Shown here piece by piece: positions 24,100 to 31,866 of a DNA stretch of 56,792 nt. The notes below the pieces were generated by a model that was not told where the DNA came from, did not search any database, and was given only the letters and a program-made list of their open reading frames with translations. Source of the stretch: JAMIFN01 sp964544605 (GTDB lineage Bacteria > Pseudomonadota > Gammaproteobacteria > Burkholderiales > Burkholderiaceae_C); NCBI GenBank assembly GCA_964544605.1, contig CAZJBX010000016.1, positions 1 through 56,792 of the forward strand, in the 5' to 3' direction. Each line of letters starts with the position of its first letter. The stretch's first letter is position 1. The position numbers were made by a program, and so were the translations under genes.

Positions 24100-25884
24100 A
24101 TGTACCAGTACACCCAGTTTGACCAAGACTTTATTGCCCTGCGGGCGCAGCAGTTCCGCGACCAGCTTGAGCGCTGGCAAGCGGGCGAACTGAGCGATGA
24201 GCAAATGCTGCCCCTGCGCTTGCAAAACGGCTGGTACATCCAGCGCTATGCGCCCATGGCCCGCATTGCCGTGCCTTATGGCGAAATCAGCAGCGCCCAA
24301 CTGCGTGTGCTAGCCCATATTGCACGCGAATACGACCGCCCCGAGCCCGAACTGCTGGCCCATGCCCAAGCCACCCAAGATGCGCTGCAAGACGCGCAAG
24401 TGGGCCTGAGCCTGGCCGCGCCGCCGCTGCGCTATGGCTACGGCCACTTCACCACCCGCACCAATGTTCAGTTCAACTGGATACCGCTGCACCGCGCCCC
24501 CGATGTGATGGACCTGCTGGCGACGGTGAATATGCACGGCATTCAAACCAGTGGCAACGACATCCGCAACATCACTTGCGATGTGCTCGAAGGCATTGCC
24601 GAAGACGGCATTGCCGACACCCGCCCCTTTGCCGAAATCACCCGCCAATGGAGCTCTTTGCACCCTGAATTTTCCTTTTTGCCGCGCAAATTCAAAATCG
24701 CCTTCAACGGCGCCAAAGAAGACCGCGCCGCCATCGGCTGGTACGACATTGGCCTGCAAGCCGTGCGCAATGCCGCAGGCGAGCTGGGCTTTACCATGCG
24801 CGTGGGCGGCGGCATGGGCCGCACGCCGATGATTGGCACTGTGGTGCGCGACTTCCTGCCTTGGCCTGATTTGCTCAGCTACATCGAGGCCGTGGTACGC
24901 ACCTACAACAGCTATGGCCGCCGCGACAACAAATGGCGTGCCCGCATCAAAATTTTGGTGAAAAGCGAAGGCCAAAACTTCATTGACGAAGTGGAAAAAG
25001 AGTTCACCGCCATCAAAGAGCAAGACGGCGCGCCGCACACCATCACCAGCGCCGAACTTGAGCGCATCAGCAGCCACTTTGTCACGCCTGAACTCAAACC
25101 CGCCAATCTGCCCAGCAGCGTGGACCCCAAGGGCCAGCTCTACCAGCGCTGGGTGCAGCAAAATGTGGGCGGCCACCGCTTGGCGGGCATGAAAACCGTG
25201 ACCCTCTCCTTCAAACGCCCTGGCCTGGCCCCCGGCGATGCCGATGCCGACAGCCTAGATGCGCTGGCGCAACTGGCCGAGCAATTCAGCGCGGGCGAGG
25301 CCCGCATCACCTACCACCAAAACCTGCTGCTGCCTTGGGTGTTTGAAAGCGACCTCCCCGCCCTGTATGAAGCGGCACGCAAACTCGGTTTGGCCACGCC
25401 CAATATCGGCCTGCTCACCGACATGATTGCCTGCCCCGGCGGGGATTTTTGCTCGCTGGCCAATGCCCGCTCCCTGCCCATTGCGGCGGCGCTGACCGAG
25501 CGCTACCAAGACCTCGATGAAATCCACGACCTCGGCCCAATTGACCTGCACATCAGCGGCTGCATCAACTCCTGCGGCCACCACCACAGCGGCCATATCG
25601 GTATTTTGGGTGTCGATAAAGACGGCCAAGAGTGGTATCAAATCACCTTGGGCGGCTCCAGCGGCAATGCTCTTTCTGGCCCTGCGGGCGGCGGCAAAGT
25701 CATTGGCCCAGCCTTCTCATCGGCTGAAGTCCCAGGCGTGATTGAAGCGATTTTGACCACCTACCGCGAGCTGCGTCAGGCCGATGAATTCTTCATCAAC
25801 ACCTTGGGGCGCGTGGGCCACGAGCCCTTTAAAGAAGCCGCTAAACTGGCCCGCCTGCCGCGTGCTGAAGCCATCCTCATCTAA
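24100..25884 (+). CDS. cysI: Sulfite reductase hemoprotein (siroheme, 4Fe-4S)
   Basis: A 594-residue enzyme of the nitrite/sulfite reductase superfamily that reduces sulfite to sulfide. Cluster and siroheme ligands are the four cysteines at 445, 451, 488 and 492 (ACPGGDFC, then SGCINSCGHHH). Siroheme-contact arginines are found in HFTTRTNVQ and FKRPG. The context with cysH shows an assimilatory role. No separate CysJ flavoprotein gene is nearby, so electrons probably come from ferredoxin or another reductase. The ATG at 24100 follows a 29-nt pyrimidine-rich tract and has no purine ribosome-binding site. Confidence 0.94.
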   Translation: MYQYTQFDQDFIALRAQQFRDQLERWQAGELSDEQMLPLRLQNGWYIQRYAPMARIAVPYGEISSAQLRVLAHIAREYDRPEPELLAHAQATQDALQDAQVGLSLAAPPLRYGYGHFTTRTNVQFNWIPLHRAPDVMDLLATVNMHGIQTSGNDIRNITCDVLEGIAEDGIADTRPFAEITRQWSSLHPEFSFLPRKFKIAFNGAKEDRAAIGWYDIGLQAVRNAAGELGFTMRVGGGMGRTPMIGTVVRDFLPWPDLLSYIEAVVRTYNSYGRRDNKWRARIKILVKSEGQNFIDEVEKEFTAIKEQDGAPHTITSAELERISSHFVTPELKPANLPSSVDPKGQLYQRWVQQNVGGHRLAGMKTVTLSFKRPGLAPGDADADSLDALAQLAEQFSAGEARITYHQNLLLPWVFESDLPALYEAARKLGLATPNIGLLTDMIACPGGDFCSLANARSLPIAAALTERYQDLDEIHDLGPIDLHISGCINSCGHHHSGHIGILGVDKDGQEWYQITLGGSSGNALSGPAGGGKVIGPAFSSAEVPGVIEAILTTYRELRQADEFFINTLGRVGHEPFKEAAKLARLPRAEAILI

Positions 25885-25908
25885 AACCTCTGCCCGTGAA
25901 TTTGCCTT

Positions 25909-26313
25909 ATGAACATCCTCTGTGCTGACAACATCCCGCAAGACCAAGCCCCCACCCTCGTCTTGGCCAACGATGCCGAAATCGCCGACATCGTCGCCGC
26001 TGGCCAGCTCGAAGGCATCGAACGCATCGAGCTGCACTTCCCCAAATTCACCGATGGCCGCGCCTACAGTCAAGCCGTGCTGCTGCGCCGCCGCTACCGC
26101 TTTGCGGGCGATTTGCGTGCCACGGGCGATGTCCTCATCGACCAATTGGTGCACATGTACCGCAGCGGCTTCAGCAGCGCCGTACTCGCCGAAGGCGTGG
26201 ACCCCAGCGCCGCACAACGCCAGTTTGAGCGCTTTCGCGCCTTCTACCAAGGCGATGTGCACCAAGCCCTGCCCCTGTTTGCCCGCCCTGAACCCGAGCT
26301 CGCCCTGCGATGA
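25909..26313 (+). CDS. DUF934 protein of the sulfite reduction operon
   Basis: A 134-residue member of DUF934, a family found almost only beside cysI in proteobacteria. Conserved stretches are FPKFTDGRAYSQAVLLRRRY, GDVLIDQLVHMYRSGF and FERFRAFYQGD. It may help assembly of, or electron transfer to, the sulfite reductase; no cofactor motif is visible. Its stop codon overlaps the cysH start (ATGA), so the two are translationally coupled. Confidence 0.9.
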   Translation: MNILCADNIPQDQAPTLVLANDAEIADIVAAGQLEGIERIELHFPKFTDGRAYSQAVLLRRRYRFAGDLRATGDVLIDQLVHMYRSGFSSAVLAEGVDPSAAQRQFERFRAFYQGDVHQALPLFARPEPELALR

Positions 26314-27116
26314 ACAACAACACCCTGCCCACGGCCAGCAGCGCCCTCAAACCCCACCACTTCCCGCCCGGCAGCGCCATCACACGCTGGGCCAAAGCCT
26401 CGCCCGACTACGCGGACAAACTCGCCGCCACCATCGCCCTGCTGCGCCAAGCCTGCGCCAAATACCAGCCCATCACCTTGGCCTGTAGCTTGGGCGCTGA
26501 AGACATGCTGCTGCTGCACCTGCTGCAACAAGAACAACTGCACTGCCGCGTTTTTGTGCTGGAAACAGGCCGCCTCAACCCCGAAACCCTAGAACTACTG
26601 GGACTGGCACAACAGCGCTACCACAGCAGCGAGCGCCCCATCCACATCTACCGCCCCGACACCCAGCAAGCGGCGCAATTTGTCGCCGAGCACGGCGAAA
26701 ACGCCATGTATGAAAGCATGGAGCTGCGCAAAGCCTGCTGCCACATCCGCAAAATGCTGCCCTTGGCCCAAGCCCTAGAAAGCCAACGCGCATGGATCAC
26801 GGGCTTGCGCCGCGAGCAATCGAACGCCCGCGCCGCCGTGCCCCTGCAAGAGGACGACAGCGAACACCAAGGCCAGCCACGCGAAAAATTCAACCCCTTG
26901 GCCGACTGGACCTGGGGCGATGTCTGGCACGCCATCAACAGCATGAGCATCCCCTACAACAGCCTGCACGACCAGCTCTACCCCAGCATCGGCTGCGCCC
27001 CCTGCACCCGCGCCATCACCCTCGGTGAAGACTTCCGCGCTGGCCGCTGGTGGTGGGAAAACAATGCGCTCAAGGAATGCGGCTTGCATGTCAAGTCGCA
27101 TTCAGACAGCGCGTAG
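26310..27116 (+). CDS. cysH: Adenylyl-sulfate reductase (4Fe-4S, assimilatory)
   Basis: A 268-residue reductase that turns activated sulfate into sulfite with thioredoxin. The cluster cysteine pairs (Cys143-Cys144 in KACCHIRK, and Cys229/Cys232 in GCAPCTR) indicate the APS-type enzyme rather than the cluster-free PAPS type. Catalytic Cys257 lies in ECGLHVK. The C-terminal tail is SHSDSA. The usual partners cysD and cysN do not follow; instead the gene runs into a repeat region holding a second copy of its own ECGLHVK coding end. Confidence 0.95.
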   Translation: MNNNTLPTASSALKPHHFPPGSAITRWAKASPDYADKLAATIALLRQACAKYQPITLACSLGAEDMLLLHLLQQEQLHCRVFVLETGRLNPETLELLGLAQQRYHSSERPIHIYRPDTQQAAQFVAEHGENAMYESMELRKACCHIRKMLPLAQALESQRAWITGLRREQSNARAAVPLQEDDSEHQGQPREKFNPLADWTWGDVWHAINSMSIPYNSLHDQLYPSIGCAPCTRAITLGEDFRAGRWWWENNALKECGLHVKSHSDSA

Positions 27117-27341
27117 CGCGCTTGAGCGCATTGTTTCGTCGTAGGCTAACTTTGCGCCAAGCAAAGTTAAGCGCAGCGGCCGGAGACAAAAGAATGATTT
27201 GAAAGAATGCGGTTTGCATGTCAAACCGCAGGCTTGATGCCAAAGGCAGCAAGCCACAAATCACGACGAAGGGCGTAGGCTAACTTTGCGCCAAGCAAAG
27301 TTAAGCGCAGCGGCCGGAGACAAAAGAGTGATTTGAAAGAA
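27072..27341 (+). repeat. Imperfect tandem duplication including the cysH 3' end
   Basis: A 29-nt segment coding the end of CysH (27072-27100) recurs at 27202-27230 with 25 of 29 identical bases. In its own frame the second copy still reads KECGLHVKPQA-stop. A 68-bp block (27140-27207, again 27274-27341, one mismatch) follows each copy and carries a 9-bp hairpin stem, taactttgc / gcaaagtta. A third, decayed start of the unit is at 27336. The unit spacing is 130-134 bp. Confidence 0.85.
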
Positions 27342-27352
27342 CGCAATTTGAG

Positions 27353-27373
27353 ATGGCGGATCAAGTCCGCCAT
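27353..27373. repeat. Short hairpin repeat with ACTTGAT core
   Basis: An 8-bp stem (atggcgga / tccgccat) has loop tcaag. On the minus strand it reads GTCATGGCGGACTTGATCC, a format seen again in the window near 27599 and 53399 and, degenerate, at 52391. Confidence 0.6.
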
Positions 27374-27428
27374 GACGCTGTAGAGCATCCGCCACGCCCC
27401 ACCCCGTCATGGCGAAGACCCGTAGGGC

Positions 27429-27510
27429 CTGTGGCCATCCCTATCACCTCCTGCCCGCCCGCATTACCAAACCACCGCCTTGCAGCCAAAGACTGCCACG
27501 GCGGGCTGCG
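27429..27510 (+). repeat. 82-bp direct repeat, copy 1
   Basis: This copy starts ctgtggccatccctatcacc and ends cacggcgggctgcg. It is matched by copy 2, which starts 191 bp downstream, with a few mismatches. No open gene is seen between the copies. Confidence 0.8.
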
Positions 27511-27562
27511 TCCTCTGGGCAATGCCAGCATTCGCTAAAACCTCGTCATGTCGCAGCAGTTC

Positions 27563-27589
27563 GTAGGGGCGTTGCATGCAACGCCCTAC
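27563..27589. repeat. Near-perfect palindrome in the repeat region
   Basis: The arms are gtaggggcgttgc and gcaacgccctac. They form a palindrome centred on gttgcatgcaac, with one extra G in the left arm. It could be a cruciform or a regulator site; nothing more can be said. Confidence 0.6.
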
Positions 27590-27598
27590 TGAGCCATT

Positions 27599-27613
27599 GC
27601 GGGCTTGGCCCGC
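27599..27613. repeat. Short hairpin repeat, GCGGG-CTTGG-CCCGC
   Basis: A 5-bp GC stem with a CTTGG loop, in the same format as the hairpin at 27353. Confidence 0.45.
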
Positions 27614-27619
27614 TAGGGA

Positions 27620-27701
27620 CTGTGGCCATCCCTATCACCTCCTGCCCGCCCGCATCACCAAACCACCGCCTTACAACCCAAGATGGCCACGGCGGGCTGC
27701 G
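27620..27701 (+). repeat. 82-bp direct repeat, copy 2
   Basis: Second copy of the element at 27429. It has the same length and the same boundaries, and differs at a handful of positions around aaaccaccgcctt. Confidence 0.8.
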
Positions 27702-27723
27702 CCCTTCTCGCCATGACAGGGAT

Positions 27724-27752
27724 AAAAAAGCCGCTTCAAACGAAGCGGCTTT
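27724..27752 (-). terminator. Rho-independent terminator of the rpmH-yidC operon
   Basis: A perfect 10-bp stem (aaagccgctt / aagcggcttt) with a 6-nt loop and a T run on the minus strand, 16 bp after the yidC stop. Confidence 0.9.
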
Positions 27753-27768
27753 AGGCATAGCAGGGCGC

Positions 27769-29484
27769 TTAAATCACCCCAAGCCGTTTGTTGATGACCC
27801 ATTGCTGGGCAATGGACAAGATATTGTTGGTGAGCCAATACAGCACCAAGCCCGCAGGGAAGAAGAAGAACATGACGCTGAACGCAATGGGCATGATCCA
27901 CATCAGTTTGGCCTGCATGGGGTCGGGTGGCGTGGGGTTGAGCCACACTTGCAGCAGGCTCGACAGGCCCATGAGGATGGGCAAAATCAGCCACGGGTCT
28001 TTGGCCGAGAGGTCGGTAATCCAGCCCAGCCAAGGTGCGCCACGGAATTCAACCGAGGACAAAATGACCCAATACAGCGCAATGAAGATGGGGATTTGAA
28101 TCAGCATGGGCAGGCAGCCGCCCAAGGGATTGACCTTTTCCTCGCGGTAGATTTTCATCATCTCCGTTTGCATTTGCTGCGGGTCGTCTTTCAGGCGTTC
28201 GCGCATTTCGGTGATGCGAGGCGTGACGGATTTCATCTTCGCCATGCTGGAATAAGCCTTGGCATTGAGCCAATAGAGTGCGGCTTTGAGCAAAAACACC
28301 AAGGCCACAATGGTCCAGCCCCAGTTGCCAATGAATTTGTGCAAGATGGTCATCAGCAAGAACAAGGGCTTGGAGAGGATGGTGAAGATGCCATAGTCTT
28401 TCACGGCCTCAAAGCCAGGGTAGATTTGCTCCAGCACTTTTTCATTTTGCGGGCCGATGTAGAGGCGGCTGTTAAAGCCTGCGCTTTGGCCGGGGGCGAT
28501 TTGTGCGATGTCGGTTTTCAGGCCCGCCGCATAGAGGTTGTTGCCCAGATTGCTGGCGTAGTTTTGGCGCAGCACGCTTTGTTTTTGCTTGGCATCATCG
28601 GGCAGCCAGGCGCTGGTGAAGTAGTGCTGCACCATGGCAACATAGCCGTGCTCACTTTGGCGCTCGAATTTGGCGTTGGCGTCTTCAATGGTTTTGATGT
28701 CGCTAAAACCGACTTTTTGGTATTTTTTCTCGGCCGTCCAGAAGGCGGGGCCAGTGAAGGTGTGATACAGGCGCGAGTCCCCATCGGGGCGGTTGCCGTC
28801 GCGGCTGAGCTGCAAGTACAAATGGGGGTTGATGCCCGCCTCGCTGTGGTTGATGACCTCATGGCGCACACCAATCAAATAGCCTTTGGCGGGCACGGTG
28901 TAGCTTTGCACCAATTGCACGCCTTGCACCACGGGTGAAGTAAAGCGCAGCACGGTGTTGCCATTGGCTTGCTGGCTGATTTCGCCCGCCATCAGCGTCA
29001 GGTGGTTCAGGCCGGGGATGTTGGTCAGGCCCGTTTCAGCGCGGTAAATGCGCTCGCCTGCAAGCTCATCGAGCAAAACCATGCGCTTGGCGCTGTCGGC
29101 CTTTTCACCGGCGGCGGCAAAGTGCTTCAGTTCAGCAAAGACCACGCGCCCGCCTTGGGCCGAAAAGCGCAGGCGCATGTCGGCGTTTTCCACATCAAAG
29201 CTTTGCGCAGGCGCAGCCACGGGGGCCGCAGGTGCGGCAGCGCCTGTGTTGGGGATGCTGCCTTCAGGCCGCACGATATTGCTTTGCGCCAAGCTGCTGC
29301 TGGGCACACCTGTGACAGGTTCGGGCGAGGGCTGGCTGGCCGCCAATTGCGCCGCCTGCTGTTGGGCTTGTGGGTCAGGGAAGAAGGTGGCGGGTTTGCC
29401 GTTGTGGATTTGCCAGCGGTCCCACAGCATGATGAGGGAAAAGACAAAAACCACCCACAAGATGGTGCGACGGATATCGGTCAT
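27769..29484 (-). CDS. yidC: Membrane protein insertase YidC
   Basis: A 571-residue insertase for inner-membrane proteins, acting alone or with SecYEG. The N-terminal anchor (TILWVVFVFSLIMLWDRW) is followed by a large periplasmic beta domain (about 60-350). The conserved helical core follows, with a cytoplasmic loop (MREERLKDD-type segment EMRERLKDDPQQMQTEMMK), GGCLPMLIQIPIFIALYWV and the last helices ending near LVLYWLTNNILSIAQQW. This is the gram-negative form. It overlaps yidD by 4 bp and closes the rpmH-rnpA-yidD-yidC operon. Confidence 0.97.
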   Translation of the reverse strand: MTDIRRTILWVVFVFSLIMLWDRWQIHNGKPATFFPDPQAQQQAAQLAASQPSPEPVTGVPSSSLAQSNIVRPEGSIPNTGAAAPAAPVAAPAQSFDVENADMRLRFSAQGGRVVFAELKHFAAAGEKADSAKRMVLLDELAGERIYRAETGLTNIPGLNHLTLMAGEISQQANGNTVLRFTSPVVQGVQLVQSYTVPAKGYLIGVRHEVINHSEAGINPHLYLQLSRDGNRPDGDSRLYHTFTGPAFWTAEKKYQKVGFSDIKTIEDANAKFERQSEHGYVAMVQHYFTSAWLPDDAKQKQSVLRQNYASNLGNNLYAAGLKTDIAQIAPGQSAGFNSRLYIGPQNEKVLEQIYPGFEAVKDYGIFTILSKPLFLLMTILHKFIGNWGWTIVALVFLLKAALYWLNAKAYSSMAKMKSVTPRITEMRERLKDDPQQMQTEMMKIYREEKVNPLGGCLPMLIQIPIFIALYWVILSSVEFRGAPWLGWITDLSAKDPWLILPILMGLSSLLQVWLNPTPPDPMQAKLMWIMPIAFSVMFFFFPAGLVLYWLTNNILSIAQQWVINKRLGVI

Positions 29485-29810
29485 GGTGCAGTCGAGTCCT
29501 TGTTGAAAAGGCGAGAGAAAAGCGGCGGTGCGGCAATGCGCTCAGGCACGGGGTCGTGCCCGCCTTCGCACCAAGGGTGGCAGCGGGCGACTCGCCCAGC
29601 CGTAAGGTAGCTGCCGCCCAAGGCCCCGTGTTGGGCCAAAGCTTGCAAGCCAAATTGCGAGCAGGTGGGCTGAAAGCGGCAGTTGTTGCCCAAATGTGGG
29701 CTGATGATGAGCTGATAGCCCCGCAGCGCCGTTTGCAAGGCACGCGCACCCCAGCCTTTGGCGGGCAAAACTGCCGCTGAGGGTGGGGTGAGGGGCGTTG
29801 GCTCAGGCAT
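29481..29810 (-). CDS. yidD: Membrane protein insertion efficiency factor YidD
   Basis: A 109-residue UPF0161 protein that aids YidC-dependent insertion. Signature segments are GYQLIISPHLGNNCRFQPTC with its conserved cysteines, and RCHPWCEGGHDPVP. An amphipathic N-terminal helix likely attaches it to the inner membrane. The stop overlaps the yidC start by 4 bp, and its start overlaps the rnpA end by 8 bp, giving a tightly coupled array. Confidence 0.94.
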   Translation of the reverse strand: MPEPTPLTPPSAAVLPAKGWGARALQTALRGYQLIISPHLGNNCRFQPTCSQFGLQALAQHGALGGSYLTAGRVARCHPWCEGGHDPVPERIAAPPLFSRLFNKDSTAP

Positions 29811-30264
29811 GGTCAGGGGCGGCGGCGCTGGGGCTGGGCTGCTGCGCTTTTTTCAAAGCATGGGCAAACAAGCTTTGCAATTCCTCGCGCACGGCACGGC
29901 GCAAGGGCGGCGAGCTGGCGCTGGGGTAGTGCGCTGCGGGCCAAGGGGCGCGCAAACGCACCACGCAATCCATGGCTTGGGCCTGCGCGGGCCAAGCGGC
30001 AAAGCTCTGCACGGCTTGGGCGTAAATCAGGCGGCGCAGCAGATTGCGGCGCACGGCTTTTTTGGCGTGGCGCTTGGGCAGCATGGCACCAATGCGCCAA
30101 GCGGCATCGCAGGCCACGGCCTCAGGGCGAGCGCAAAGGTGCAACACGAAGTGCGGACTGTGCGCCCAAGGCTTGCTGCGAATGGGCGCTTGAAATTGCG
30201 CAAAGCTAGGGATGCTGACCCAGGCTTTGGCGCGTGCGGCCTGTGTGTGGCCAGTTTCAGCCAT
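29803..30264 (-). CDS. rnpA: Ribonuclease P protein component
   Basis: A 153-residue basic protein that pairs with the catalytic RNA to trim tRNA 5' leaders. The RNR signature is clear: PKRHAKKAVRRNLLRRLIY near residues 63-81. The N-terminal FVLHLCAR and later CVVRLRAPWP strands fit the fold. The C-terminal tail is Ala/Pro-rich and longer than in E. coli. It lies 27 bp after rpmH. Confidence 0.93.
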   Translation of the reverse strand: MAETGHTQAARAKAWVSIPSFAQFQAPIRSKPWAHSPHFVLHLCARPEAVACDAAWRIGAMLPKRHAKKAVRRNLLRRLIYAQAVQSFAAWPAQAQAMDCVVRLRAPWPAAHYPSASSPPLRRAVREELQSLFAHALKKAQQPSPSAAAPDHA

Positions 30265-30291
30265 GCCCTAGCAACAAATGGCAGCGAAAGC

Positions 30292-30432
30292 TTAAACAGC
30301 CAAACGCTTGCGGCCTTTGGCGCGGCGGGCGTTGATGACGGCGCGGCCACCACGGGTTTTCATGCGAACGAGGAAACCGTGGGTGCGGGCACGGCGGGTT
30401 TTAGAGGGTTGGTAAGTGCGTTTGGTTGCCAT
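30292..30432 (-). CDS. rpmH: 50S ribosomal protein bL34
   Basis: A 46-residue, very basic ribosomal protein, near-invariant in bacteria (MATKRTYQPSKTRRARTHGF, then RMKTRGGRAVINARRAKGRK). The start at 30432 has an AAGGAT ribosome-binding site; an upstream in-frame extension has no support. It heads the rpmH-rnpA-yidD-yidC operon. dnaA, which commonly sits divergently upstream, is absent. Confidence 0.98.
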   Translation of the reverse strand: MATKRTYQPSKTRRARTHGFLVRMKTRGGRAVINARRAKGRKRLAV

Positions 30433-30758
30433 GATTGGATCCTTGAAAAAGAAAATAAAGGGTTTTGTTTGGGGTGTTGGCCCAAGACCAACGGCGCGCT
30501 GCAAGCCCAGCCCGCAGCATCTGTGCCCTTGTGGCAAGGCCGCATCTCCTAAGAGACACCCAGCGCCTCATCGCAAAAAGCGAAGGGCGAAAAGCCGAGC
30601 ATTATCGCATAAAGTGCCCTGCGAACCAAACCAAAATACGCCTGCATCTTGGGGCCGCGCATCCCGTGGCTGGGGTGCTTTTGGCTTGAATGCCACATTC
30701 TGCAAGCATCTTGCTTGTAAAATCGCCGATTCTCATCGTTTTTTACTGTTTTAAGCCC
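30433..30758. other. Divergent intergenic region upstream of rpmH
   Basis: This gap of 326 bp separates rpmH from the flavin oxidoreductase gene. It holds a candidate rpmH promoter, but no DnaA-box cluster, no AT-rich unwinding segment and no gene that I can recognise. It does not look like oriC. Confidence 0.6.
30601..30629 (-). promoter_or_regulatory. Predicted rpmH promoter
   Basis: On the minus strand, -35 TTGGTT (30629-30624) and -10 GATAAT (30606-30601) are separated by 17 bp, about 170 nt before rpmH. The -10 matches 5 of 6 consensus bases and the -35 is weak. Confidence 0.45.
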
Positions 30759-31841
30759 ATGAGCACAACTTCTGAACTCCACACGCCCATTTGTGATTTG
30801 CTCGGTTGCAAATACCCCATCATTCAAACCGCCATGGGCTGGGTGGCTGGCGCTGATTTGGTCGCTGGCACTTGCAATGCAGGCGGCTTTGGCTTTTTGG
30901 CCGGCGCAACCATTGCCGCTGACAAAATCGAGAGCGAAATCCTGCGCGTGAAAGAACTCACCGATGACAAACCCTTTGGCCTGAACTTCCATATGTTTCA
31001 GCCCAATGCCCAGCAATTGCTGGACTTGGCGGTGAAGCACAAAATCCGCGCCGTCAGCTATGGCCGTGGCCCCGATAAAAAAACCATTGGCCGCCTGCGC
31101 GATGCAGGCATTGTGTGTATGCCCACAGTGGGTGCGCTCAAGCACGCGCAAAAAGCGATTGAAATGGGTGCCAATGTCATCACCATTCAAGGCGGCGAAG
31201 GCGGCGGCCACACTGGCAGTGTGCCCACCACTGTGCTGCTGCCCCAAGTGGTGGATGCGGTGGAAGTGCCCGTGATCGCCGCTGGCGGTTTTTACGATGG
31301 CCGTGGCCTGATGGCCGCCCTGTCTTATGGCGCGCAAGGCATTGCCATGGGTACGCGTTTTTTGATGACGACAGACAGCAAAATCCCCGCCGTGACGCTG
31401 GAACGCTATGTCAAAACCAAAGATGCCGAGAAGATTCAAGTCAGCCACCTGATTGATGGTATGCCCCAGCGCATGATTCCCAATGAATACATGGCCATGC
31501 TGGAGAAGTCCTCGGCCTTCAAACGCTTGGTCATTGCCGTGAAAGCGGCCTTGGCCTGGAAATCACAAACCGGCATGACCACAGGCCATGCGCTGGGCGT
31601 GATTTTGAAAGCCTTTAAAGACGACCCCTCTACGCTGGCACAAACTGTGATGGCCTCTAACGCGCCCATCTTGTTGCAAAAGTCCATGGTGGAAGGCAAG
31701 CCCGCCGAGGGCGTGATGTCGTCTGGCCAAGTCGCCGCCCTCATCAACCAGCTTGAAAGCTGCGAGGATGTGATTCAAGGCATCGTGACACAAGCCTTGG
31801 CCCGCAAAGCCTTTATCAACAGCCTGAGCACGGCGGCCTGA
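30759..31841 (+). CDS. NAD(P)H-dependent flavin oxidoreductase, nitronate monooxygenase family (IpdC-like)
   Basis: A 360-residue FMN-binding TIM barrel. Family markers are IQTAMGWVAGADLVAGTCN at the N-terminus, IQGGEGGGHTGS with the catalytic-region histidine, VIAAGGFYDGRGL, and GIAMGTRFLMTTDS. From memory, these match mycobacterial Rv3553 (IpdC), an enzyme of steroid C/D-ring breakdown, better than classical nitronate monooxygenases. The ATG at 30759 gives the usual N-terminus. A crotonase similar to the EchA20 of that same pathway lies two genes downstream. IpdA/IpdB partners are not in the window, so the pathway is only a suggestion. Confidence 0.82.
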   Translation: MSTTSELHTPICDLLGCKYPIIQTAMGWVAGADLVAGTCNAGGFGFLAGATIAADKIESEILRVKELTDDKPFGLNFHMFQPNAQQLLDLAVKHKIRAVSYGRGPDKKTIGRLRDAGIVCMPTVGALKHAQKAIEMGANVITIQGGEGGGHTGSVPTTVLLPQVVDAVEVPVIAAGGFYDGRGLMAALSYGAQGIAMGTRFLMTTDSKIPAVTLERYVKTKDAEKIQVSHLIDGMPQRMIPNEYMAMLEKSSAFKRLVIAVKAALAWKSQTGMTTGHALGVILKAFKDDPSTLAQTVMASNAPILLQKSMVEGKPAEGVMSSGQVAALINQLESCEDVIQGIVTQALARKAFINSLSTAA

Positions 31842-31866
31842 GCTTGAAACCCACCTAAGACCCACC

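Noticed and set aside
27140..27207. 68-bp hairpin block considered as a terminal repeat of an insertion sequence
   Set aside because: No transposase frame and no inverted partner copy; both copies are in direct orientation 134 bp apart.
27409..28938. Long open frame (509 codons) on the plus strand opposite yidC
   Set aside because: It is antisense to a secure gene and begins in the repeat island. Its protein has the His/Gln/Gly-rich look of a G+C-driven shadow frame.
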